From: Myxococcales bacterium
GTDB lineage: Bacteria; Myxococcota_A; SURF-8
Assembly: GCA_003598065.1 (NCBI GenBank)
Contig: QZKR01000042.1
Location: 1-64,000, forward strand
Length of the DNA stretch: 64,000 nt
Reading direction: 5' to 3'
Of the stretch, positions 9,370-17,746 are shown piece after piece. A model generated the notes under the pieces. That model made no database searches. It had not been told where the DNA came from and was given only the letters and a program-made list of their open reading frames with translations. Every line of letters starts with the position of its first letter. The first letter of the stretch is position 1. The translations under genes and the position numbers were made by a program.

Positions 9370-9474
9370 TTTCGCAACGGATGGCTCCGGCTGTCCCTCT
9401 GTGCGTTCGCGAGCCTTCGAGGTTTGCGGATCAGGGCGGTTATCCAAATTTCATGCCCCGGATGCCGCCGAGCG

Positions 9475-9490
9475 TGTGCGGTTTCGCACA
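9475..9490. promoter_or_regulatory. candidate activator-binding inverted repeat
   Basis: TGTGCG GTTT CGCACA is a perfect 6-bp inverted repeat with a four-base spacer. It lies 106 bases from one sigma-54 element and 116 from the other, a normal enhancer distance. I did not find the same palindrome upstream of mvaS or fni, so assignment to the NtrC protein is tentative. Confidence 0.35.
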
Positions 9491-9605
9491 TCGAGCGAGT
9501 CCAGTGGGTTGCCGCCCGCACACTCTGGATAGCACGAACCTCCCGACCCAAATGCCGAAACCCACGGATCAGAGATGAACGACGCAGCATGTCCTTCTCG
9601 CCGCT

Positions 9606-9621
9606 TGGCATGTCAATTGCA
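9606..9621 (+). promoter_or_regulatory. sigma-54 promoter (-24/-12) for the ispA operon
   Basis: TGGCATGTCAATTGCA matches the sigma-54 consensus with correct GG-N10-GC spacing. The predicted transcription start falls about 36 bases ahead of the ispA ATG at 9668. Confidence 0.75.
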
Positions 9622-9667
9622 ATTCAATGCTGTCCGTTCGGTGCCCTCCCAGATCGGAGATGAGGCG

Positions 9668-10549
9668 ATGGGATATCCCCCTATTCTGCTCGAATATAAA
9701 AATCGCATTGACGAGGCGCTGAAGCAAAACCTCTCGCGACTCGAAGGACCGTCGCGCTTGAAGGAGGCGATGGCCTATTCCCTCATGACCGGCGGCAAAC
9801 GCCTGAAGTCCGTCCTGCTTTTGATCGTGCGAGACCTGTTCCCGGCGGGTGGCCCGGATCCCATGCCCGCCGCCTGCGCGTTCGAATACATTCATACCTA
9901 CTCGTTGATTCATGACGACCTCCCCGCGATGGACAACGACGATTTTCGACGCGGCCAACCGTCGAACCACAAGAAATTCGGAGAAGCGATGGCGATCCTC
10001 GCGGGGGACGCCTTGCTTGCCGAGGCCTTCGTGCTGACGGCCGGATCGCTCCGAGACGGGCAGGCCGAGTTGGGTGCGCGCGTCCTCTTTGAAATGGCGC
10101 AGGCCGCCGGCGCGGCAGGCATGGTCGGCGGGCAGGCGCTGGACACGCTGGATACCGGGCGCCGGGTCTCCCGGGATGAGTTGCAGTACATCCATCGAAT
10201 GAAAACCGGGGCGCTGTTTCGCGCCGCGATCCGCTGCGGCGCGATTCTGGGCCGCGCCGGCGAAAGCGAACTCAGCGCGCTTACGGCCTACGCCGAACAG
10301 CTCGGCCTGGCCTTCCAGGTTGCGGATGACATCCTTGACGAGACGGCCTCGACGGATGAATTGGGCAAGACCGCCGGCAAGGACCGCGACCAAAACAAGA
10401 ACACCTATGTCGCGCTGCTGGGACTTGAGGAGAGCCGCGTCTTCGCGCATACGTTGGTTCGCGACGCCGTCCGGGCGCTTGACCCGTTCGGCGAGGCGGC
10501 CCATCCGCTCCGCGAACTCGCGGCGTTCGTGGTGGAGCGATCAAATTAG
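9668..10549 (+). CDS. ispA: farnesyl diphosphate synthase (IspA-type polyprenyl synthetase)
   Basis: It condenses IPP with DMAPP/GPP to give farnesyl diphosphate, the HpnD substrate. The 293-residue product has GGKRLKS, the first Asp-rich motif HDDLPAMDNDDFRRG (the DDxxxxD form typical of bacterial IspA) and the second, FQVADDILDETAS. The ATG at 9668 is preceded by GGAGATGAGGCG; an earlier in-frame ATG at 9575 would include the sigma-54 element and is rejected. It is first in an operon with the DAHP synthase fusion, the U32 protein, the reductase and the cyclase. Geranylgeranyl product specificity cannot be excluded, but the IspA-like first Asp motif favours C15. Confidence 0.9.
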   Translation: MGYPPILLEYKNRIDEALKQNLSRLEGPSRLKEAMAYSLMTGGKRLKSVLLLIVRDLFPAGGPDPMPAACAFEYIHTYSLIHDDLPAMDNDDFRRGQPSNHKKFGEAMAILAGDALLAEAFVLTAGSLRDGQAELGARVLFEMAQAAGAAGMVGGQALDTLDTGRRVSRDELQYIHRMKTGALFRAAIRCGAILGRAGESELSALTAYAEQLGLAFQVADDILDETASTDELGKTAGKDRDQNKNTYVALLGLEESRVFAHTLVRDAVRALDPFGEAAHPLRELAAFVVERSN

Positions 10550-10597
10550 TATCCCGAGATCAATTATCGTTCGTTCGCCCGACAACGAGGAAGTTTG

Positions 10598-11716
10598 ATG
10601 CAACAGACCTTAAAAGACCTTCGCGAAGAACTGCATTACATCAATCACGCCATTCTCAAGCTGCTCAACCGCCGAGCCAAGGTTGTCATGGGCGTGCTGG
10701 AGGTCAAACAACGGGAGAATATTCCGCTCCATGTCCCGCAGCGAGAGATGGAGATGTTGCAGGATCTGATCGACCACAACACCGGTCCGTTTCCGGACGA
10801 CAGCGTCCGCCACCTGTTCAAGGAGATCTTTCAGGCGTCCGTGGCGTTGATGGAGGATCGCAAAGCGGGCGCCTTGCGGGTCAGCCGCGCCTTTCGCCAG
10901 CAAGATCTGGAAATACCGGTCGGCGACCTGGTCATCGGGCAAGAGTCAACGATCATCGCCGGTCCCTGCGCCGTGGAGAGCGAGGAGCAGATGGACATGG
11001 TAGCCCGGGGGCTGGCGAGAATGGGCATCCGGTTTCTTCGGGGCGGCGCGTACAAGCCGCGCTCGTCGCCTTATTCTTTCCAGGGGCTCGGCGAGGACGG
11101 TTTGAAGCTGCTGAAAGCCGCGGCCGACCGCTACGGCATGAAAACCGTCACGGAGGTCATGGACACCCGGATGGTGGACATGGTCAGGGATTACGCCGAT
11201 ATTCTCCAGATCGGCACCCGCAACATGTACAACTACGAACTGCTGCGGGAAGTCGGCCGCACGCGAAAGCCCGTTCTGCTCAAGCGCGGCTTCTCCGCCA
11301 CCATCGACGAGTTCCTCTCCGCGGCGGAGTATATCCTCATGGAGGGCAACGACAAGGTGATTCTGTGCGAGCGCGGCATCCGCACCTTCGAGCGGCAGAC
11401 GCGCAACACGCTGGACATCTCGGCCATCCCGATTCTGCGCCGGATGAGCTACCTGCCCGTTCTCGTGGATGTAAGCCACGCCGCCGGGCGAAAGGACATT
11501 CTTCCGTCCCTGGCGCGCGCATCCTTGGCGGCCGGCGCGTCCGGACTTATGGTGGAGGTCCATCCCTTCCCGGCCGTGGCTCGTTCGGACAGTCAGCAGC
11601 AGCTTGACTTGGACGAGTTCGCCGCGTTTTTGGACGCGATCGGCTACGCCTTCCCCAAATTCCAGGTGATTCAGGACGAGACACCCGTCGCGACGGAAGC
11701 CGCTGGGTTCCGCTGA
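10598..11716 (+). CDS. aroF: chorismate mutase (AroQ) - DAHP synthase (type I-beta) fusion
   Basis: Residues 1-85 form an AroQ-type chorismate mutase (LREELHYINHAILKLLNRR, then the VPQRE segment). Residues about 110-360 form a type I-beta DAHP synthase with AGPCAVES, RGGAYKPRSSPYSF, GTRNMYNYELL, KRGFSAT, LCERGIRTFE, DVSHAAGRKD and MVEVHPFP. The protein therefore has the first shikimate-pathway activity and the chorismate-to-prephenate activity; in such fusions the mutase domain usually also mediates feedback inhibition. The ATG at 10598 follows GAGGA by six bases, with a TTG immediately before it. It lies 48 bases downstream of ispA. The only prephenate-forming activity in the window is directly upstream of the U32 gene. 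Confidence 0.93.
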   Translation: MQQTLKDLREELHYINHAILKLLNRRAKVVMGVLEVKQRENIPLHVPQREMEMLQDLIDHNTGPFPDDSVRHLFKEIFQASVALMEDRKAGALRVSRAFRQQDLEIPVGDLVIGQESTIIAGPCAVESEEQMDMVARGLARMGIRFLRGGAYKPRSSPYSFQGLGEDGLKLLKAAADRYGMKTVTEVMDTRMVDMVRDYADILQIGTRNMYNYELLREVGRTRKPVLLKRGFSATIDEFLSAAEYILMEGNDKVILCERGIRTFERQTRNTLDISAIPILRRMSYLPVLVDVSHAAGRKDILPSLARASLAAGASGLMVEVHPFPAVARSDSQQQLDLDEFAAFLDAIGYAFPKFQVIQDETPVATEAAGFR

Positions 11717-11764
11717 CGGCGCTTCGACCTAATGACCAGCCAACCCAAACCGAGGAACAACGAC

Positions 11765-13042
11765 ATGAAATTTTCGGTGGCATGCAATTTCGACGAGGCC
11801 CTGATTGAAGGCTTGAAGCCGTACACGGTGTATGAAGTTTATGGCAAGCTGACTTCCGATTATTTCGGGGGCGGCCGTCCGTCCTTCTACCTTCCCGAAG
11901 TGGACCGGGGGCGGCTCGAACGTTTCGTGCAGCTTGCGCACGGGCAGGGCATCGAGTTCAACTATCTGCTCAACGCCTCGGCCATGGGCAATATGGAATA
12001 CACGCGGGAAGGCCAGCGCCAGATGGAAGCCATGCTGGAATGGCTAGACGGCGTCGGCGTGGACTCCGTCACCGTGGCGAGCATCTATTTCCTGCGGCTG
12101 GTCAAGCGGCGCTATCCGCGCCTCAAGGTACGGGTCAGTTCGCACCGCTACACGGACAATCCGCGAAAAGTCCGCTTCTGGGTGGACAACGGCGCGGACT
12201 ACATCGTCGTCTCGGAGGTCAACATCCACCGCGAGTTCAAGGTGCTGGAAGCCATGCAGACGGCGGCGCAGGGCGTGGAATTGCAGCTCATCGTCAACAA
12301 CTGGTGCCGCCAGGATTGCGCCATCGCCGGCAATCACGCCGTGTCGCTTTCCGCCGCTTCCCAGCAGAACGGGAAAGGATTTCCGCTCGACTACTGCTCC
12401 ATCGTCTGCAACAACATCCGCCTGAACGAACCGGTCAACTATCTGCGCGCCAATTGGATACGGCCGGAAGACCTTCATCTTTACGAGGATCTCGGCTATC
12501 ACAACTTCAAGATCGTCGAGCGCAACACGCCCACGCAGATCCTTCTGGAGCGCGTCAAGGCTTACTCCGAGCAGCGCTACGACGGGAATCTGCTGGACCT
12601 CGTGCAGAACTACGCCTACCCTTTGAAAAAAATGGGCGAGAAAGGCCGGGACGCCTATTCCTACCGGCGGCTGCTGAAATATTTCCTCAAGCCCAAGGCC
12701 GTCAACCTCGCCAAGTTCACCAAGGTCATCGACTTCGGCAAAACGGCCAGCGTGCTCTATCCGCTCGTCGGCCCCAACCCCGTCCAGATCGACAACCGCG
12801 ATCTGGATGGATTCCTGGATTACTTTCTGGAGCATAGTTGCCAGAACCGCGACTGCGAATCCTGTCGCTACTGCCACAAATGGGCGGAACGCACCGTCAA
12901 AATCGATCCGCAGTGGCGCGAACGGATGGGCGCCATCTATGACGACCTGCTGGGCGAAATCGACTCCGGCTCGTTCTGGGACCCCTACATCAAAACCGCG
13001 CGGGAGATGGCGGGCAAACTGATCAGCCGCGTCGCCGGTTAG
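11765..13042 (+). CDS. U32-family (UbiU/TrhP-like) protein with eight clustered Cys
   Basis: This 425-residue protein belongs to the peptidase-U32 superfamily by its overall pattern (LNASAMGN, RVSSHRYTDN, DYIVVSEVNIHREF, ELQLIVNNWC). Despite the name, characterised members (UbiU/UbiV, TrhP, RlhA) are FeS or prephenate-dependent hydroxylation factors. Cys181, Cys185, Cys211 and Cys215 could hold a 4Fe-4S cluster. A second set, Cys359, 364, 367 and 370, is not part of the classical core. The ATG at 11765 has GAGGA eight bases upstream. Its position between chorismate mutase and the terpenoid genes suggests a role in oxygen-independent modification of an isoprenoid or quinone, but the substrate is unknown. 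Confidence 0.75.
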   Translation: MKFSVACNFDEALIEGLKPYTVYEVYGKLTSDYFGGGRPSFYLPEVDRGRLERFVQLAHGQGIEFNYLLNASAMGNMEYTREGQRQMEAMLEWLDGVGVDSVTVASIYFLRLVKRRYPRLKVRVSSHRYTDNPRKVRFWVDNGADYIVVSEVNIHREFKVLEAMQTAAQGVELQLIVNNWCRQDCAIAGNHAVSLSAASQQNGKGFPLDYCSIVCNNIRLNEPVNYLRANWIRPEDLHLYEDLGYHNFKIVERNTPTQILLERVKAYSEQRYDGNLLDLVQNYAYPLKKMGEKGRDAYSYRRLLKYFLKPKAVNLAKFTKVIDFGKTASVLYPLVGPNPVQIDNRDLDGFLDYFLEHSCQNRDCESCRYCHKWAERTVKIDPQWRERMGAIYDDLLGEIDSGSFWDPYIKTAREMAGKLISRVAG

Positions 13043-13047
13043 GCGTC

Positions 13048-14148
13048 ATGTCCGATCTCTACGACCTTATCGTCGTCGGAGCGGGGCCGTCCGGCGCGTC
13101 CGCGGCCCGCGAAGCGCGCCGGCTCGGCCTGCGAAAAATTCTCGTGATCGAGCGGCAGGCGTGGCCGAGGGCCAAGACCTGCGGCGGCGGGCTTTCTCCC
13201 CGAGCGCGGAAGCTGCTGAAGGAAAACGGCCTGTGGGACCGGGTCGCACCGGAAAGCTATTCCATCCAAGGTCTGCGGCTGGTGAGCCCGAACGGGAACG
13301 AGGTGCTGCTCAAGGGGGCGGATACGGCCTCCGTGCTGAACCGCCGGCGTTTCGACGCGATCCTGATGCAGGCGGCTTGCGAAGCCGGGGCGGAGTTCCG
13401 GCCCGAAACGCAGGTGGGCGCGCTTCTGGAAGAAAACGGTCGAGTGGCGGGCGTCAAAACCGCCGACGCGGAAATCGAAGCCCGCTGGGTCGTGGCCGCC
13501 GACGGCGCGCGCGCCTGTTTCGGTTCCGACATCCGGCCGAGGGCGTACCTGCATACGATGATGGGCTGGTATGAGGGCGTACCTTTCACGCCGAACGTTC
13601 TGGAAATGATTTACGACATGGAGTTGGGAGGCCATTACGGCTGGCTGTTTCCGGAATCCGAGCGGCGGGTGAATATCGGGATCTGCATGGAGAAAACAAG
13701 CCTCGATGGAAAGTCGATCCGCGACGTATTCGAGCGGTTCCTGGATAAGTATTACGCCGCGCGGCTGGCCGGCGCCCAACAGCTCGGCGTCTGGAAAGGC
13801 TATCCTATTTCGTACTCCGTCGAGGTCGAGCATCATGCGCCGCCCGGTTTGCTGCTCGTCGGCGAAGCCGCCCGTCTCGCCAACCCGGCGACGGGCGAAG
13901 GCATCTCCTACGCCATGCTCAGCGGCCAACTGGCTGCCCGCCATATCGCAGAAGGAGACCGACGAGGCTTGGATCGGCCGTGGGTCGCCGACCAATATGC
14001 GGCGGCGATCCGGAAAGCGACGGCGCGAAACTTCAAAGCCGCGCATTTTTTCCGCCGCCACGGAACCAGGCCGCTGAACCTGATCACGAGTTTCGGCAGC
14101 AACCGGATGGCGAAAAACCTGGCCGGCGAAACACTCGCCCATCTGTAA
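13048..14148 (+). CDS. geranylgeranyl-reductase-family FAD-dependent oxidoreductase
   Basis: The 366-residue flavoprotein begins with a Rossmann motif (IVVGAGPSGASAAREA). It then shows PRAKTCGGGLSPRA, a YGWLFP motif in GGHYGWLFPESE (the YxWxFP signature of geranylgeranyl reductases) and a C-terminal GEAARLANPATGEGISYAM FAD motif. Family members saturate double bonds in geranylgeranyl lipids, chlorophyll or menaquinone side chains. It lies five bases after the U32 gene and seven before the cyclase. Squalene epoxidases share the same fold superfamily, but the GGR motifs argue that this is a reductase. It could act on the triterpenoid, on squalene or on a quinone. Confidence 0.85.
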   Translation: MSDLYDLIVVGAGPSGASAAREARRLGLRKILVIERQAWPRAKTCGGGLSPRARKLLKENGLWDRVAPESYSIQGLRLVSPNGNEVLLKGADTASVLNRRRFDAILMQAACEAGAEFRPETQVGALLEENGRVAGVKTADAEIEARWVVAADGARACFGSDIRPRAYLHTMMGWYEGVPFTPNVLEMIYDMELGGHYGWLFPESERRVNIGICMEKTSLDGKSIRDVFERFLDKYYAARLAGAQQLGVWKGYPISYSVEVEHHAPPGLLLVGEAARLANPATGEGISYAMLSGQLAARHIAEGDRRGLDRPWVADQYAAAIRKATARNFKAAHFFRRHGTRPLNLITSFGSNRMAKNLAGETLAHL

Positions 14149-14155
14149 GGCATCC

Positions 14156-16126
14156 ATGGAAATACAGCGTCAGCATCAGCATGATTTCAAGGCGGATCTG
14201 GAAACCGCCATCCGGAAGGGTCTCCGCCATTCGATTTCCCTTCAAGGGGAGGACGGCGCCTGGCGGAGCCGGTATGGCGGACCGGGTTTTCTGACGCCGA
14301 TGTACGTCCTTGGATTGTACGTAGCTGGAAAGCAGCCGTCCGACTCCGTAAGAGGTGGAATCGTTCGTTACCTGTCGAGCGTGCAAAACCGCGACGGCAG
14401 CCTCGGGCTTCACGAGGAGGGCGAGGGCTGCATGTTCACTACCGTGCTCGGCTACCTGTCCCTGCGTCTGTTGGGAGTTCCCAAAGACGAGCCGGCCGCG
14501 ACGGCGATGCGGGATTGGATACTCGCCAACGGCACGGCGCTTGGCGCGGCAAGCTGGGGAAAGTTCTGGCTGTCCCTGCTGAATCTCTATCCGCACGAGG
14601 GACTGAATCCCATCCTGCCGGAACTGTGGCTGCTGCCATATTCCGCGCCGTTCCATCCCGGGCGCATGTGGTGCCATTCCAGGCAGGTCTACCTGCCGAT
14701 GGCCTATCTCTATGCGATTCGCGCGGCGACGCCCGAAAACGACCTGATTCGCGATCTGCGCCGGGAAATCTACGATCGGCCGTACGACGCGATTCCATTT
14801 GCCGATCACCGGGACACCGTCGCTCCCTGCGACAATCTCATCCCCGTCACCCCGTCGCTGAAAGTCGCCAATCGGCTTTTGCTGAGCTATGAGAGGAAAC
14901 ATGCCCCGTCGTTGCGAAAGCGGGCTCTGGCCGAGATTCTTCGCCATATCGACTATGAAGACCGGGCGACGGACTTCATCGACATAGGACCCGTCAACAG
15001 CATCCTGAACGCAATCGTGCGGCGCTTCCAGGCCCCGGGTTCCGACGAAGAGAAACGCAGTTTCGAACGCTTGAACGACTATCTGTGCGAAACCGAACAA
15101 GGCGTGCACTTCAACGGCTACAACTCCACGGCTTTGTGGGACACGACGTTTTTCGTCCATGCCATGCTGGCGAGCGGGCAGACGGACGTTTGCCGTGAGG
15201 CTTTGAGCAAAGCCCACGCTTTTATCGACGACAACCAGATTCGCGAGGATCCGCCGGACCGCGAGCGTCACTATCGGCACGCCTCGATAGGCGGCTGGCC
15301 TTTCAGCGACCGAGAGCACGGATGGCCGATCTCGGATTGCACCGCCGAGGGTCTCCGCTGCGCGTTCGCCCTTCAGAATTTGGTGGACGCCCCGATCCCC
15401 GAGTCCCGGCTTGAAGAGAGCGTCCGGTTAATCCTGTCCTTGCAGAACGGCGACGGCGGCTGGGCCAGCTACGAACGTCGGCGCGGTTCCGACTGGCTGG
15501 AGCGGTTCAATCCGTCGCAGGTCTTCGCCGATATCATGGTCGAGCACTCCTATGTCGAGTGTTCCGCCGCCTGTGTTCAGGCTCTCGTCAAGGCGAAGGG
15601 GCGCTTCGGCGGCGGGCTGGGCCGCGAAATAGATCAGGCCATTTCGCGGGGCGCGGCCTTCATCAAGCGCAAACAGCGGCCGGACGGAAGCTGGTACGGT
15701 TCCTGGGCCATCTGTTTCACCTACGCCACCTGGTTTGCGGTCTCCGGGCTCGTGGCGGCCGGCCGGCCGGCGAACGCGCCTGAAATCCGCAAGGCGGCCG
15801 GGTTCCTCATCCAGCGCCAGAATCGGGACGGCGGTTGGGGAGAGCATTACCGCAATTGCCTGGAAGAAAGATGGATTCCGGGGCAGAAAAGCCATTCCGT
15901 GCAGACCGCCTGGGCGCTGATGACGCTGGTGAACGCCGGTTTGGCGCATACCGAAGCGGCTCGCCGGGCGGCTCGTTTTCTCGTTGAGCGTCAATTGGAA
16001 ACCGGCGACTGGCCCCGCGAGGCCCTGACCGGAATGTTCAACAAGAGCACCGCAATCGATTATGACAACTACCGCCGCGCCTTCCCCGTCATGGCTTTGT
16101 CGCTGGTCCGCAACGGTTGCGACTGA
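14156..16126 (+). CDS. oxidosqualene cyclase (lanosterol/cycloartenol-synthase type)
   Basis: A 656-residue terpene cyclase with QW repeats. Its catalytic motif is SDCTAE (Asp394), the oxidosqualene-cyclase form, not the DxDD of squalene-hopene cyclases. Other oxidosqualene-cyclase hallmarks are YGGPGFLTPMY (40-50), MWCHSRQVYLPMAYLY (171-186), IGPVNSILNAIV, GYNSTALWDT (321-330), GSWYGSWAICFTYATWF (511-527), GGWGEHYRNC and MFNKSTAIDYDNYR. It should cyclise 2,3-oxidosqualene to a protosterol or arborane-type product on the membrane. It is last in the ispA operon. The usual partner, squalene monooxygenase, is not next to it or anywhere in the window. Use of squalene itself cannot be excluded without biochemistry. 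Confidence 0.92.
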   Translation: MEIQRQHQHDFKADLETAIRKGLRHSISLQGEDGAWRSRYGGPGFLTPMYVLGLYVAGKQPSDSVRGGIVRYLSSVQNRDGSLGLHEEGEGCMFTTVLGYLSLRLLGVPKDEPAATAMRDWILANGTALGAASWGKFWLSLLNLYPHEGLNPILPELWLLPYSAPFHPGRMWCHSRQVYLPMAYLYAIRAATPENDLIRDLRREIYDRPYDAIPFADHRDTVAPCDNLIPVTPSLKVANRLLLSYERKHAPSLRKRALAEILRHIDYEDRATDFIDIGPVNSILNAIVRRFQAPGSDEEKRSFERLNDYLCETEQGVHFNGYNSTALWDTTFFVHAMLASGQTDVCREALSKAHAFIDDNQIREDPPDRERHYRHASIGGWPFSDREHGWPISDCTAEGLRCAFALQNLVDAPIPESRLEESVRLILSLQNGDGGWASYERRRGSDWLERFNPSQVFADIMVEHSYVECSAACVQALVKAKGRFGGGLGREIDQAISRGAAFIKRKQRPDGSWYGSWAICFTYATWFAVSGLVAAGRPANAPEIRKAAGFLIQRQNRDGGWGEHYRNCLEERWIPGQKSHSVQTAWALMTLVNAGLAHTEAARRAARFLVERQLETGDWPREALTGMFNKSTAIDYDNYRRAFPVMALSLVRNGCD

Positions 16127-16153
16127 TTGGCCGGTATCCCAATCCCAAGCTTG

Positions 16154-17443
16154 TTACCGCGCCGCCACGATGTACGGGCGGCCGGTCCTCGGGGTCTGCA
16201 ACAATCGCAGGCAGGTCTCGGTTTGGTTAGGCACGCAGTAAAGCCGACGGTTGTCCTCGATGCCGAGAAAAGCGGAACAGGAAGGACAATGCCCCTTGCG
16301 GCAGCTTAAATTCTGGTAGAAGGAATCGTTGCACGCCATCTCTTCCGCCGCTTTGCGGAAGCGGAGGTAGTCATGGTGGCTGAGCGCAACCCGGTCCGCC
16401 AGCGCACGTTCCAGGCCGATTTTTCCGCGACACGCCTCAGCCTCCGGACCCACGACGCCGCTGAAGTATTCGCCGCAGCAGCCGCTCCCGTAGGAGAAAA
16501 GGCCGACTCGCCTGCCAATCGCGCGAACGCCCTCCGTTTCAAGCAGATCGGCCAGCGAAAGATACAACGAGCCGGAATACAGGTTGCCGGTGCGGCTGTT
16601 GGCGGTCAGGTAGGGTCGGGTGCGGACGTCGAACTGGCGCAGAAGCTCGTCCACGGAACGACCCGCGCCATCGCCGGCTTCCATTTCGCAGAGCCGCTTA
16701 TAGGCCTTGGACGCCATCTTGGGAAATGGCACGTGAAACAGCATGCAATCGAAATCGTCCCACTTCAGCCCGGAATTCCCGCAGTAGGCGAGGAACGTGG
16801 ATTCGAGCGTCGTCAGATAGCTTTCGATCGATAGTTCGCCCTGGACGAGGGCCGTCGCCCGGTAGTGCGGCCGCCAGAAATCCATGACCTCCTTGGTGTA
16901 GAAGGCTTCCGGAAATTCATCGAAGATCAGCAGGCCGGGCTGATCGCTCACCAGCAGGGCCACGGCTCCGGCCCCCTGGGTCGGTTCGCCCGGCGAACCT
17001 ATCTCGTAGCGGGCAATGTCGCTGGCGATCACCAGCGCCTTGCGCCCGCGGCTCGCGCCGCCGCACCAGGCCCGGGCGAACTTCAAGGCGGCCGTGGCGC
17101 TGTAGCAGGCATGTTTGGTATCGAACGTGCGGCAGTTGGACGGCAGTCCCAAGAGGCCGTGAACGTAGGCGGCGATCGGCTTGGCGGCATCGACGCCCGT
17201 TTCCGACCCGACGATCAGCATGCCGATGTCATCGGGGTCCACCCCGTAATTCCGGATCAGAGCCAAGGCCGCCTCATGGGCCATGGTCACGGAGTCTTCG
17301 TGGGGGGCGGGCGCCGAGAACTGCTGGACGCCGATCCCGACCTTGTATTTCAACGGATCCGTTCCGTTGGCCCGCGCCAAATCTTCCGTGTCGAGATAAT
17401 AGCGCGGTATGTAAACTGAAATCGCCTCAAGACCAACCGGCAT
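16154..17443 (-). CDS. mvaS: hydroxymethylglutaryl-CoA synthase
   Basis: HMG-CoA synthase condenses acetyl-CoA with acetoacetyl-CoA, entering the mevalonate pathway. The catalytic triad is visible: Glu in GSETGVDAAKP, nucleophilic Cys in TKHACYSA and His in LFHVPFPKM (residues 81, 113 and 237 from the ATG used). The ATG at 17443 follows TGGAG by seven bases; a TTG four codons earlier is less likely. The C-terminus has an unusual Cys-rich segment with SCRKGHCPSCS. It converges with the cyclase gene (27-bp gap) and has its own sigma-54 promoter. Acetoacetyl-CoA thiolase is not in the window. Confidence 0.93.
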   Translation of the reverse strand: MPVGLEAISVYIPRYYLDTEDLARANGTDPLKYKVGIGVQQFSAPAPHEDSVTMAHEAALALIRNYGVDPDDIGMLIVGSETGVDAAKPIAAYVHGLLGLPSNCRTFDTKHACYSATAALKFARAWCGGASRGRKALVIASDIARYEIGSPGEPTQGAGAVALLVSDQPGLLIFDEFPEAFYTKEVMDFWRPHYRATALVQGELSIESYLTTLESTFLAYCGNSGLKWDDFDCMLFHVPFPKMASKAYKRLCEMEAGDGAGRSVDELLRQFDVRTRPYLTANSRTGNLYSGSLYLSLADLLETEGVRAIGRRVGLFSYGSGCCGEYFSGVVGPEAEACRGKIGLERALADRVALSHHDYLRFRKAAEEMACNDSFYQNLSCRKGHCPSCSAFLGIEDNRRLYCVPNQTETCLRLLQTPRTGRPYIVAAR

Positions 17444-17746
17444 GAGCTTCTCCAATGGCTGTGGATGCGCGTATAGCGAATTCTTTCGCAGGCGGAACCA
17501 TAGGCAATTGACGTGCCATTTTCGTCAAGTATCGATTTCCGATGGTTTTCACGGCGACGATCGTCAATCAGCCGCGTTTTCTCGGTTGGCGCTGGATTCC
17601 GGGTGGACCGGAAAGAATGGGCGGATGCTCCGATGGGCGACGAGAGTGCATTATTGAACGGAATCGGCGTCCGGGTTTCGGAATCGCACGGTTCGACTCA
17701 TGCCGGCATTTTTCCGATGGAGTCGAAAGGAAGCCTTCTCGGAGCC
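17444..17746. other. intergenic region mvaA-mvaS
   Basis: This 303-bp gap separates mvaA from mvaS on the minus strand. Apart from the sigma-54 element at 17503-17518 I see no gene or clear terminator. A TTGACG-N9-CGTCAA inverted repeat at 17508-17528 overlaps the sigma-54 element and may be coincidental. Confidence 0.5.
17503..17518 (-). promoter_or_regulatory. sigma-54 promoter (-24/-12) for mvaS
   Basis: The minus strand reads TGGCACGTCAATTGCC, an exact match to the -24 block TGGCACG and a near match to the -12 block TTGCA at the right spacing. The predicted start of transcription is about 49 bases before the mvaS ATG. Confidence 0.75.

Larger units (their letters stand above)
9301..9667. 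other. divergent intergenic region between hpnC and ispA
   Basis: This 367-bp region carries no convincing gene. It contains two oppositely oriented sigma-54 elements (one for each operon) and, between them, a TGTGCG-GTTT-CGCACA inverted repeat at 9475-9490 that could be an activator-binding site. The layout is what a shared NtrC-type enhancer region would look like. Short frames here use atypical codons and are not supported. Confidence 0.6.

Noticed and set aside
13048-14148. Squalene monooxygenase
   Set aside because: Same fold superfamily, but the YxWxFP and CGGGL motifs and the C-terminal FAD motif fit geranylgeranyl reductases.
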